Assembly (NCBI GenBank): GCA_934630515.1
Contig: CAKTVV010000029.1
Coordinates: 1 to 21,387 of the forward strand
Source of the DNA: an uncultured Eubacteriales bacterium
GTDB lineage: Bacteria; Bacillota; Clostridia; Oscillospirales; Acutalibacteraceae
DNA length: 21,387 nucleotides
Reading direction: 5' to 3'
Position 1 is the first letter of the stretch. Each line of letters begins with the position of its first letter. A program made the position numbers and the translations under genes. Positions 13,433 to 21,386 of this stretch are shown in pieces. Under the pieces are notes generated by a model, which saw only the letters and a program-made list of their open reading frames with translations, had not been told where the DNA came from and did not search any database.

Positions 13433-14712
13433 GGGGTACCTCCTTTTTCCGCCCGATAGCGTAAAAGCTCCTCCCGGAGGGTCAGCACGCAGGCGGCGGT
13501 CTCCGCCTGCCCCCGCACCACATCCTCCGCAAACGCCCGGCAGGTGGGCGCCCCGCAGGCGCCGCAATCCAGCCCGGGCAGCTGACCCCGCAGGGTCTGG
13601 ATATCCGCCAGCATCCGCATGGACTGCGCCATGGTGCCGGCTAGCTGGGATGAGGCGGAGTATTCCGGCAGCTCATCGAAGAAATAGGCCTCCGGGATAT
13701 ATTGCTCACCCGGCGCCGGGAAGTTCCGGCTCACCGGCAGATACCGGCGCAGGGTTTGAAGACGCGCTTTTGCCACATAGGGGTTCTCCATGGTCAGCAC
13801 CCCGCCCACGCACCCGCCGGTGCAGGCGTTCAGCTCCACAAATTCCAGCGGCGGCATATTGCCGGTCTCCATCTGATCCAGAACCCGGATGACATTTTCG
13901 ATGCCGTCCGCCGCCAGATAGCTGTCGTTGAACAGCGCCGACGCCTCGCCCCCGGTGGAGGCCCAGCCGATGCCGATCATCCCGGAGGCGGACAGGCTCT
14001 CCGGCTCATCCGTCTGCTTGATGGCGTTGATCAGCTGAAAATACACATCGCTGATGGGGACCACCGCATCCACCCGGCTGCGATAGTCTCCGAAGCCGTT
14101 TTTCACATAGCTGGCTTTGGCGGGACAGGGGGAGATGAAGCACACCCCGATGTCCTCCGGCCGCAGCTCCGGGTGGGTCTCCTGCGCATGGCGGCGTGCC
14201 AGCATGGCGGCGATCTCCATGGGCGGCAGCATATTCATCACATTCTCCCGCAGAGACGGGAACCGCAGCGAGATGAGCCGCACCACCACCGGACACGCCG
14301 AGCTGATGACCGGGCGCTTGATGCCCTCGGTGTTCAGATACAGCCGGGTGTACGCCGACACCAGCTCCGCCGCCTGAGACACCTCGTACACCTCGTCGAA
14401 GCCGATGCGCCGCAGACCGCTGAGGATGTAGTCCACATCCTCCAGATGGTCAAACTGCCCGTACAGTGCCGGCGCCGGCAGGGCGATCTTCCAGCGAAAG
14501 CCCGCCATATCCTCCAGACGGCTGCACACCGCCTTTTTCGCCTTTTGGGGGCAGGTGCGGATGCATTCGCCGCAGTCGATGCAGCGCTGCTCGTTAATGA
14601 CCGCCCGCCCCTCCCGGATGCGGATGGCCTCGGTGGGGCAATGCCGCAGGCAGGTGGTGCAGCCGGTGCAGCGATCCGACTCCAGAAACACCGAATGCTC
14701 GTATGTATTCAT
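13429..14712 (-). CDS. HydS-like [FeFe]-hydrogenase homologue, probable sensor
   Basis: A 427-residue protein: two-cluster ferredoxin domain (Cys15-25, Cys44-54), H-cluster domain (about 70-325) and a C-terminal Fe-S motif LDCGACGAPTC (381-391) with Cys408. H-cluster cysteines are present: Cys140 (L1 SSACP), Cys196 (L2 SPCPAK), Cys297 and Cys301 (L3 NACTGGC), and Lys199 matches the CN-binding lysine. But the proton-relay cysteine of L1 is Ala139, the L2 Met is Ser194 and the L3 Met is Asn295. Such changes characterise putative sensory (group C/D) hydrogenases. No PAS domain is seen. The start at 14712 is set by AGGAGG six bases upstream; the ATG two codons earlier is too close. The stop overlaps the next start (ATGA). 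Confidence 0.88.
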   Translation of the reverse strand: MNTYEHSVFLESDRCTGCTTCLRHCPTEAIRIREGRAVINEQRCIDCGECIRTCPQKAKKAVCSRLEDMAGFRWKIALPAPALYGQFDHLEDVDYILSGLRRIGFDEVYEVSQAAELVSAYTRLYLNTEGIKRPVISSACPVVVRLISLRFPSLRENVMNMLPPMEIAAMLARRHAQETHPELRPEDIGVCFISPCPAKASYVKNGFGDYRSRVDAVVPISDVYFQLINAIKQTDEPESLSASGMIGIGWASTGGEASALFNDSYLAADGIENVIRVLDQMETGNMPPLEFVELNACTGGCVGGVLTMENPYVAKARLQTLRRYLPVSRNFPAPGEQYIPEAYFFDELPEYSASSQLAGTMAQSMRMLADIQTLRGQLPGLDCGACGAPTCRAFAEDVVRGQAETAACVLTLREELLRYRAEKGGTP

Positions 14713-14739
14713 CGCCATCCTCCTGTGCGGAAATTGCCG

Positions 14740-15168
14740 TCAGGCGGTCAGATCCACCCGCATGGTGATGCAGGTGCCGACCCCCACCTGAGACTGAATA
14801 TCCATAGCGTCGGTATAGCGTTTCATGTTGGGCAGGCCCATGCCCGCCCCAAAGCCCAGCGACCGGATCGCATCCGGCGCCGTGGAAAAGCCCGCCTGCA
14901 TCGCCTGCTCGATGTCGGCGATGCCGGGGCCGTGATCCTCCAGCACGATCTCGATGGCGTCCTCATCCACCCGCACGACCGCATGGCCGCCGCCGGCGTG
15001 GATGACCATATTGATCTCGCCCTCGTACATGGCGATGGACACCCGGCGGATGATCTCCGGCGGCAGACCCAGCTGCCGCAGATTCTTCTTCATCTGCACC
15101 GACGCCTGCCCGGCGGAGGTGAAGTTTTCCCCGTCCACGTCAAAGTGGAAAGCCAGCGCCTCGCTCAT
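14740..15168 (-). CDS. RsbT/SpoIIAB-like anti-sigma-type ATPase
   Basis: A 142-residue GHKL ATPase of the RsbW/RsbT/SpoIIAB class, serine kinases or switch proteins that bind sigma factors or STAS proteins. Visible: N-box region YEGEINMVIHA (48-58), G1 LEDHGPGI (76-83) and G2 GFGAGMGLPNMKRYTD (105-120), then GVGTCITMRV closing the sheet. The G2 segment resembles RsbT more than RsbW. No STAS protein or sigma factor lies in the window, so its partner is unknown. ATG at 15168 overlaps the previous stop by four bases; 27 bases separate it from the HydS-like gene. Confidence 0.88.
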   Translation of the reverse strand: MSEALAFHFDVDGENFTSAGQASVQMKKNLRQLGLPPEIIRRVSIAMYEGEINMVIHAGGGHAVVRVDEDAIEIVLEDHGPGIADIEQAMQAGFSTAPDAIRSLGFGAGMGLPNMKRYTDAMDIQSQVGVGTCITMRVDLTA

Positions 15169-15527
15169 GGCTGCACCCGCCGTGCCTTGTTGCCCACCAG
15201 CCCGTTGGCGTACAGGATACCGCACGCCTCATACAGCCGCTTGTCTGTTGCCATCAGCACCAGCCCGCTGTCCCGTGCCAGCTCGATCATCTCCGGCGTG
15301 GGGCGCTTATCCCGGACGAACACGATGCAGATCATGTCCATCATCTCAGCCGTGCGGATGACCTGTGGGTTCACCAGCCCGGTGAGCAGCACCGCCTGAT
15401 CCTTGACATACGCCAGCACGTCGCTCATCATGTCGCTGCCGCAGGCGGAATACACATGGTCGCCCAGGCGCTCCTCCCCCACCAGCACGTCGGCATGCAG
15501 CAGCTCCTGTATGGTGCATATTTTCAT
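15165..15527 (-). CDS. DRTGG-domain protein, first copy
   Basis: A 120-residue DRTGG-domain protein: CGSDMMSDVLAYVKDQAVLL (29-48), TGLVNPQVIRTAEMMDM and IVFVRDKRP, ending with the GILYANGLVG element. The domain is a likely ligand- or cofactor-sensing module; its biochemical role here is unknown. ATG at 15527 follows GGAAAGGAG; the longer upstream frame runs back through the hydC stop region and is rejected. It lies 32 bases after the NuoE-like gene and overlaps the RsbT-like gene by four bases, opening the regulatory cassette. Confidence 0.88.
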   Translation of the reverse strand: MKICTIQELLHADVLVGEERLGDHVYSACGSDMMSDVLAYVKDQAVLLTGLVNPQVIRTAEMMDMICIVFVRDKRPTPEMIELARDSGLVLMATDKRLYEACGILYANGLVGNKARRVQP

Positions 15528-15559
15528 AAGGCGCACTCCTTTCCGCCGGGATGCAAAGC

Positions 15560-16054
15560 TCACATATACTTTTCCAGGATCCCGTCCACATCGTCCACCG
15601 TCAGACGTCCGTACACGTCCTCGTTGACGGTGAGGACCGGTGCCAGGCCGCAGGCGCCGATGCAGCGGCAGGCGGTCAGGGAGAACCGTCCGTCGGGGGT
15701 GCATTCCTCCGCACCGATGCCCAGCTTTTCGGAGATCTTATTCATCAGATCGCCGGAGCCTTTGACATAGCAGGCGGTGCCCAGACATACCGAGATGTGG
15801 TTCTGTCCCTTGGGAGACAGGGCAAACTGAGCGTAGAATGTGGCGACGCCGTACACCTTCTCCAGCGGTACGCCCATGCCGTCGGCGATCATCTGCTGCA
15901 CCTCGATGGGCAGATACCCGTAGATGCCCTGCGCCTCCTGCATGACCGCCATCAGCAGGCTGGGGTCGTGCTTATGGGTCTCGATGACCTGCTGCAGCTG
16001 TGCCGCCTGCTCTGCCGTGCCGGAAAAGGGAATTGAGCTGATCTTCTTTTGCAT
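15560..16054 (-). CDS. hydC: Hydrogenase NuoE-like [2Fe-2S] subunit HydC (HndA-like)
   Basis: A 164-residue thioredoxin-like [2Fe-2S] protein of the complex I 24-kDa (NuoE) family, the small electron-transfer subunit of NAD-linked [FeFe] hydrogenases. The ligands are visible: CLGTAC (Cys90, Cys95) and CRCIGAC (Cys131, Cys135). The N-terminal helical bundle carries the usual LLMAVMQEAQGIYGYLP stretch. Length is normal. ATG at 16054 follows CAAGGAGG. It is the first gene of the operon, separated from its hydB and hydA partners by six cassette genes plus hndB. It could in principle serve another NuoF-type enzyme, but no other is in the window. Confidence 0.95.
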   Translation of the reverse strand: MQKKISSIPFSGTAEQAAQLQQVIETHKHDPSLLMAVMQEAQGIYGYLPIEVQQMIADGMGVPLEKVYGVATFYAQFALSPKGQNHISVCLGTACYVKGSGDLMNKISEKLGIGAEECTPDGRFSLTACRCIGACGLAPVLTVNEDVYGRLTVDDVDGILEKYM

Positions 16055-16090
16055 TTACCTTTTTCCTCCTTGACTCTGGATAGGTATTGT

Positions 16091-16136
16091 GCCGGGAACG
16101 TTCGCCCTGCCCTGTGCAGGGTATATCTTTCCGGGC
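16091..16136 (-). other. Stem-loop in the hydrogenase operon leader
   Basis: Minus strand: GCCCGGAA (16136-16129) pairs with TTCCCGGC (16098-16091) with one mismatch. The loop contains a further CCCTG-CA-CAGGG hairpin (16121-16110). It occupies most of the predicted 5' leader between promoter and hydC. I do not recognise a riboswitch class. Confidence 0.45.
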
Positions 16137-16148
16137 AATACGCCTATC

Positions 16149-16157
16149 AGTATACCA
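16149..16157 (-). promoter_or_regulatory. Extended -10 promoter of the hydrogenase operon
   Basis: Minus strand TGG-TATACT (16157-16149), an extended -10 element. No good -35 hexamer lies 17 bases upstream, which fits an activator-dependent or extended -10 promoter. The predicted start is near 16142, about 88 bases before the hydC ATG. Confidence 0.6.
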
Positions 16158-16200
16158 TATATCCACAAAGTATGCTACTGAATTTTTGTTTTCGCCCCCA

Positions 16201-16214
16201 GATTTGTGCAAATC
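16201..16214. promoter_or_regulatory. Dyad upstream of the hydrogenase promoter, possible operator
   Basis: GATTTG-TG-CAAATC has 6-base perfect arms with a 2-base centre and is centred about 66 bases before the predicted transcription start. That position suits an activator site. It does not match the Rex consensus (TTGTTAA-N4-TTAACAA) that I looked for. Confidence 0.35.
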
Positions 16215-16302
16215 GTGTAAAACAGGGGAAAAGTCTTTACTTTTTCGACAAAAAATACGGAGAACCGAACTTTTTACCCCGGTCAACGCCGGAAAAAGCC
16301 GC

Positions 16303-16339
16303 AAAAACCCCGGCGTACCCATCGGGTACGCCGGGGTTT
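16303..16339 (-). terminator. Intrinsic terminator after smpB
   Basis: A perfect 16-base-pair stem (AAACCCCGGCGTACCC, 16339-16324 on the minus strand, with 16320-16305) and a 3-base loop, running into TTTTT. It lies 26 bases past the smpB stop and ends the ffs-dnaX-ybaB-recR-smpB transcript before the hydrogenase promoter. Confidence 0.85.
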
Positions 16340-16365
16340 GGTGTGTATACCTATGGATCCTTGGT

Positions 16366-16842
16366 TCAGCGGGCGTTATGCTCCTTGAGCGCCCGTTCCG
16401 CCTCCCGGCGCATATCCCGCCGGGCAGCGTCCTCCCGCTTGTCGTACAGCTTTTTGCCCCGGCACAGCCCCACCTGCACCTTCACCCGGCTGCCCTTAAA
16501 ATACAGGGACAGGGGGATGAGGGCATAGCCCTGCTGCTTGGTGATGCCGTAGAGCCGCAGGATCTCCCGCTTATGCAGCAGGAGCCGCCGCACCCGCAGG
16601 GGGTCCCGGTTGAAGATGTTGCCGTGGTCGTAGGGGCTGATGTGCATCCCGTTGAGGAGCATCTCCCCGTCCACCACGGAGCACCAGGCGTCCTTCAGAT
16701 TGGCGCCCCCCGCCCGCAGGCTCTTGACCTCCGTGCCGCACAGCTCAATCCCAGCCTCCAGACTCTCTTCGACGAAATAATCGTGGAAAGCCTTGCGGTT
16801 CTCCGCTATGGTGCGGTTGCCCGGTTTTTTCTCGTTTGCCAT
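16366..16842 (-). CDS. smpB: SsrA-binding protein SmpB
   Basis: SmpB binds tmRNA and places it in stalled ribosomes for trans-translation. The 158-residue product begins near NRTIAENRKAFHDYFVEES and has the conserved GIELCGTEVKSLRAG and GMHISPYDHGN segments, with the basic C-terminal tail GKKLYDKREDAARRD that enters the mRNA channel. ATG at 16842 follows AAGAGGTGA. It lies 43 bases after recR and closes the dnaX operon. I see no ssrA gene in the window, although it is often close to smpB. Confidence 0.97.
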   Translation of the reverse strand: MANEKKPGNRTIAENRKAFHDYFVEESLEAGIELCGTEVKSLRAGGANLKDAWCSVVDGEMLLNGMHISPYDHGNIFNRDPLRVRRLLLHKREILRLYGITKQQGYALIPLSLYFKGSRVKVQVGLCRGKKLYDKREDAARRDMRREAERALKEHNAR

Positions 16843-16885
16843 CGGCTTTCACCTCTTGTTGCGATCCCATGCGATCCGTTGTCGC

Positions 16886-17485
16886 TTACAATTCGTTGCG
16901 TCCCTCCAGCGAGCGGCTCAGGGTCACCTCGTCGGCGTATTCCAGATCGCCGCCCACGGGGATGCCGTACGCCAGCCGGGTGACCTTCAGCTGCAGCGGC
17001 TTGAGCAGCCGTGCCAGATACACCGCCGTATAGTCGCCGCCTACGGTGGGGTTGGTCGCCATGATGACCTCCGTCACCCGCTCGTCCTCTAGCCGGTGGA
17101 GCAGCTCCTTGATGCGCAGCTGCTCCGGCCCCCGGTTATCCACCGGGGAGATGGTGCCGTGGAGGACGTGATACTGCCCCCGGAATTCCCGGGTGCGCTC
17201 GATCGCCAGCACGTCCCGGGGATCCTCCACCACGCAGATGACCGAGGGATCCCGCCGGGGATCCCCGCAGATCGGGCAGCGCTCGCCGTCGGTGAGGTTG
17301 CAGCAGATGGGGCATTCGTGGATGGTGCTGCGGGCGGTCTCCACCGATTCCCGCAGCGCCGCCGCCTCTGCCGCCGGCATGGAAAGCAGATGGAATGCCA
17401 GCCGGGCGGCGGACTTATGTCCGATGCCGGGCAGCCGTTCCAGCTGCTCGGTGAGCCGCTCCAGCGGCGCCAATGTGTAGCCCAT
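16886..17485 (-). CDS. recR: Recombination mediator RecR
   Basis: RecR, with RecO and RecF, loads RecA onto SSB-coated gaps in DNA. The 199-residue product has the helix-hairpin-helix region (10-35, LPGIGHKSAARLAFHLL), a zinc finger (Cys58, Cys61, Cys70, Cys73) and a TOPRIM domain from about 82 (VVEDPRDVLAIE), with the C-terminal Walker-like segment ending in LEGRNEL. ATG at 17485 is only four bases after the ybaB stop, with a weak ribosome binding site overlapping the ybaB end, so translation is probably coupled. Confidence 0.97.
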   Translation of the reverse strand: MGYTLAPLERLTEQLERLPGIGHKSAARLAFHLLSMPAAEAAALRESVETARSTIHECPICCNLTDGERCPICGDPRRDPSVICVVEDPRDVLAIERTREFRGQYHVLHGTISPVDNRGPEQLRIKELLHRLEDERVTEVIMATNPTVGGDYTAVYLARLLKPLQLKVTRLAYGIPVGGDLEYADEVTLSRSLEGRNEL

Positions 17486-17489
17486 ACCC

Positions 17490-17837
17490 TTAGAACATCC
17501 CCGGCAGGTTCATGCCGCCGGTGATGCGTCCCATGGTCTCCTCGGCGTCCTTGGCTGCCTGTGCCAGCGCCTCGTTGACCGCCGCCCGCACCAGATCGCC
17601 CAGCATCTCTGCGTCCTCCGGGTCGATCACCTCGGGCTGGATCGTCAGCGCCGTCAGGGTGTGCTTGCCGCTGACGGTGGCGCTGACAGCGCCGCCGCCC
17701 GCCGTGGCGGTATATTCCCGGGTCTCCAGCTCCTGCTGGGTCGCCGCCATCTCCTCCTGCATCTTCTGCGCCTGCCGGAGCATGCTCTGCATATTGCCCG
17801 GTCCGCCGCCGACGCCCTGGGGAAGTCTCGCTTTCAT
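17490..17837 (-). CDS. ybaB: YbaB/EbfC nucleoid-associated protein
   Basis: A 115-residue YbaB/EbfC-family DNA-binding protein, a small homodimer associated with the nucleoid and linked to recombination by its constant place between dnaX and recR. Visible: MQSMLRQAQKMQEEMAATQQ helix (16-35), then the strand-rich GGGAVSATVSGKHTLTALTI core, and a glycine/methionine-rich tail MNLPGMF. Length is typical. ATG at 17837 follows AAGGATGGATG, a modest site. The gene is 55 bases after dnaX. Confidence 0.95.
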   Translation of the reverse strand: MKARLPQGVGGGPGNMQSMLRQAQKMQEEMAATQQELETREYTATAGGGAVSATVSGKHTLTALTIQPEVIDPEDAEMLGDLVRAAVNEALAQAAKDAEETMGRITGGMNLPGMF

Positions 17838-17892
17838 CTGTCATCCATCCTTGCTTTACTTTCTATAGTCGGTAATATAAAATACCGCCTGC

Positions 17893-19542
<1,650 letters not shown>

Positions 19543-19566
19543 ACGCTCATCTCCTTACATACAAAC

Positions 19567-19731
19567 GGCGATACGCCCCGCACTCTCGGGCATACGGACG
19601 GACGGGAGACCTGCGGCACACGGACACAAAACCGCTTAATGCTGCTCGGTTCCCCGCCTGACATGGTTCACGGCGCACCGTCGCACAGGGCCCGCCCGCC
19701 CGTATGCCCCAAAGCCGGGGCGTATCTGTCA
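19567..19731 (-). ncRNA. ffs: Signal recognition particle RNA (4.5S/scRNA)
   Basis: The SRP RNA binds Ffh and guides membrane-protein targeting. Domain IV is exact: GTCAGG-CGG-GGAA-CCG-AGCAGC (19662-19641) forms the symmetric-loop hairpin with a GNRA tetraloop. The ends pair over a long rod: GATACGCCCCG (19726-19716) with CGGGGCGTATC (19580-19570), then a GCATACGGGCGGGCGGG arm near the 5' end with CCCGTCCGTCCGTATGC near the 3' end, G-U pairs allowed. The length of about 165 nt exceeds the ~100-nt small type and is short of the ~270-nt Bacillus type; I do not make out an Alu domain. It sits about 25 bases before dnaX, as scr does in Bacillus. The exact ends are estimates. Confidence 0.92.
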
Positions 19732-19738
19732 GACCTCT

Positions 19739-19767
19739 ATTATACACGATGGGCGGCGGAAAATCAA
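19739..19767 (-). promoter_or_regulatory. Sigma-A promoter of the SRP RNA and dnaX operon
   Basis: Minus strand TTGATT (19767-19762), 17-base spacer, TATAAT (19744-19739). The expected start falls at about 19730-19732, matching the 5' end predicted from the RNA fold. dnaX-ybaB-recR-smpB have no other visible promoter and probably read through from here. Confidence 0.85.
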
Positions 19768-19926
19768 CAGCGAATTTTGGGATATTTTGCGTTTTTCCGT
19801 CGGAATGTCCGCCAAAGCGCCCGCAGCCGGGGAAAAGCGGAGCGGACAGAGAGCGCTGGGGACGGCGGGCAGCCGGGGCGGTGGGAGAAGCCCGGCAAAA
19901 AATTGCCGGAATATGCCAAGTTACTC
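19768..19926. other. Intergenic region between divergent promoters
   Basis: No gene seen. It contains the perfect dyad CCGGCAA-AAAA-TTGCCGG (19892-19909), 18 bases before the -35 of the plus-strand SGNH promoter. The dyad could be an operator or a hairpin of an unrecognised transcript. Confidence 0.45.
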
Positions 19927-19955
19927 TTGCGCCGGGCGGCGATTCGTGCTACACT
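19927..19955 (+). promoter_or_regulatory. Promoter for the two-domain SGNH hydrolase
   Basis: TTGCGC (19927-19932), 17-base spacer, TACACT (19950-19955). Moderate matches. The leader would be about 58 bases, with the ribosome binding site GAGGAAG just before the ATG. Confidence 0.6.
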
Positions 19956-20019
19956 GCACGGGAGAGCGGGACAGCGGCAGCCGCCGCCCCGCCAGAAACA
20001 AGGAAAAGAGGAAGATCGA

Positions 20020-20991
20020 ATGGAGTGTATTGCCTACCGGGATCCCCGTATCCGGTACACCGGACGCTGGGCGGATACCGGCAGCGCCATGACCGCCACG
20101 GCGCCCGGCTCCCGGTTTACGCTGGGGTTCACCGGCACGATGGCTGTGCTGCGGTTTGACGTGAATTTTTTGCAGACCCCTGCCCCGCACCTGTATATTC
20201 AGGTGGACGGCGGCGCCCGGGTGGAAAGCACGCTGGAGCGGTATATCCGCCTGCGCACCGCCCCCGGGGAGCATACGGTGGAGGTCATTCTCAAGAGCAT
20301 GGTGGAGATGTTCCCCCGCTGGAACCCGCCGCTGGTCAACCGGCTCTCCTTTGAGGGGCTGGAGACGGAGGGGCTGACGACGCTGCCGCCCCAGACCGGG
20401 AAGACCATTGAGTTTGTGGGCGATTCCATCACCGAGGGCGTGCTGATCGACGCCGATCATCAGCCGCTGGGGCGGGATCAGTACGACCGCCCGTTTCAGG
20501 ACGATGTGACCGCCACCTATGCCTGGCTCACGGCGGAAAAGCTGGGGCTCATCCCCCGCATCATGGGCTACGGCGCCGTGGGCGTGACCCGCAGCGGCTG
20601 CGGCGGCGTGGTGCGGGCGGCGGACGCTTACCCTTACTGCTTTGCGGGGGCGCCCATCGCCGCCGATGACCACCCGGACTATGTGCTGATAAACCACGGC
20701 ACCAACGACGGCGGTGCCTCTGCTGCGGACTATGGGGCAGGCTACACCGCTCTGCTGGATGCGATCCGGGCGGCGCACCCGCAGGCGAAGATCTTCGCCA
20801 TGAGCGTGTTCTGCGGCGCCCACGAAAAGGATCTGGAGCAGCTCATCCCGGCGTATAACGCCGCTCACGGGGCACAGGTGGTGTTCCTCAACGGGTCCCA
20901 CTGGCTGCCGCCGGAGCCGATCCACCCCCTGCGGGATGGGCACCGGCTGGCGGCGGAGAAGCTCGCCGAGCTGCTGCGTCCTCTGCTGTAA
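20020..20991 (+). CDS. Two-domain SGNH hydrolase, CE2-like esterase
   Basis: A 323-residue protein with an N-terminal beta-rich domain (1-125) and a C-terminal SGNH hydrolase domain, a layout like carbohydrate esterase family 2 deacetylases. Visible: GDSITEG (134-140, nucleophile Ser136), GYGAVGVTRSG (183-193, block II), NHGTNDG (225-231, Asn229) and EPIHPLRDGH (299-308, His302, with Glu299 where the acid Asp is usual). No signal peptide is seen, so it would act on imported, partly deacylated sugars or other small esters in the cytoplasm; the substrate is unknown. ATG at 20020 follows AAGAGGAAG. It is the only confident plus-strand gene here and is unrelated in sequence to the SGNH protein at 1868-2593 apart from the catalytic blocks. 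Confidence 0.88.
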   Translation: MECIAYRDPRIRYTGRWADTGSAMTATAPGSRFTLGFTGTMAVLRFDVNFLQTPAPHLYIQVDGGARVESTLERYIRLRTAPGEHTVEVILKSMVEMFPRWNPPLVNRLSFEGLETEGLTTLPPQTGKTIEFVGDSITEGVLIDADHQPLGRDQYDRPFQDDVTATYAWLTAEKLGLIPRIMGYGAVGVTRSGCGGVVRAADAYPYCFAGAPIAADDHPDYVLINHGTNDGGASAADYGAGYTALLDAIRAAHPQAKIFAMSVFCGAHEKDLEQLIPAYNAAHGAQVVFLNGSHWLPPEPIHPLRDGHRLAAEKLAELLRPLL

Positions 20992-21280
20992 GAGACCCAC
21001 CGGCAGAGGGGTATCCTCCGCTGTGCGGCAGCGGCTCGGGGGGGTGCCGGTATGGGATGGCGCAGGCGGCGGTGCGGCAAAGCCCGCCGGTTCGCCTGCC
21101 GGATTTTCTCGGCAAAAGAGCACTGCGGCGGCTTTGCGCCGGTGCAGGAGCATACGAGCGTGCCGCTTGACCGGAGAGATAAGCGCCGCCGGCGCATCGC
21201 TGCAGCGAAAATACCGTGGAGCGGGAAATACCTCACGGAAACCGGGCAGCGACAGAAAGTCGCTGCCCGATTCGTTGTTA
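20992..21280. other. Intergenic region downstream of the plus-strand SGNH gene
   Basis: No gene seen. Short open frames lack ribosome binding sites and recognisable motifs. A run of seven G lies at about 21039-21045. A strong hairpin at 21243-21269 is the only clear structure. Confidence 0.5.
21243..21269 (+). terminator. Hairpin, possible terminator of the plus-strand SGNH gene
   Basis: CGGGCAGCGAC (21243-21253) pairs perfectly with GTCGCTGCCCG (21259-21269) around an AGAAA loop. On the plus strand ATTCGTTGTT follows, a poor T-tract, about 250 bases after the stop codon. It could end the SGNH transcript weakly. Confidence 0.4.
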
Positions 21281-21308
21281 AAGAAAACCCCCGGCTGTGC
21301 CGGGGGTT
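21281..21308 (-). terminator. Intrinsic terminator for a gene at the right edge
   Basis: Minus strand: a perfect 10-base-pair stem AACCCCCGGC/GCCGGGGGTT (21308-21299 with 21295-21286), loop ACA, then TTCTTT. Only a minus-strand gene coming from outside the window can need it. Confidence 0.75.
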
Positions 21309-21320
21309 CAGAAAAGGTTA

Positions 21321-21386
21321 TTACCTATGAGAATAGCAAAAGAACTCCTTTTGATGTAGAATAAATCTGCGGTCTGGCAACTGCAA
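21321..21386 (-). CDS. Possible C-terminal tail of an unidentified protein
   Basis: A minus-strand frame is open from the window edge to TAA at 21323-21321 and would encode the last 21 residues, LQLPDRRFILHQ-KEFFCYSHR. It ends 12 bases before a good minus-strand terminator, which supports a real gene end here. The fragment is too short to identify, and another frame could be the true one. Confidence 0.35.
   Translation of the reverse strand: MQLPDRRFILHQKEFFCYSHR

Noticed and set aside
16055..16300. Rex (NADH-sensing repressor) operator before the hydrogenase operon
   Set aside because: I searched for TTGTTAA/TTAACAA-like half-sites and found none; the dyad at 16201-16214 does not match.
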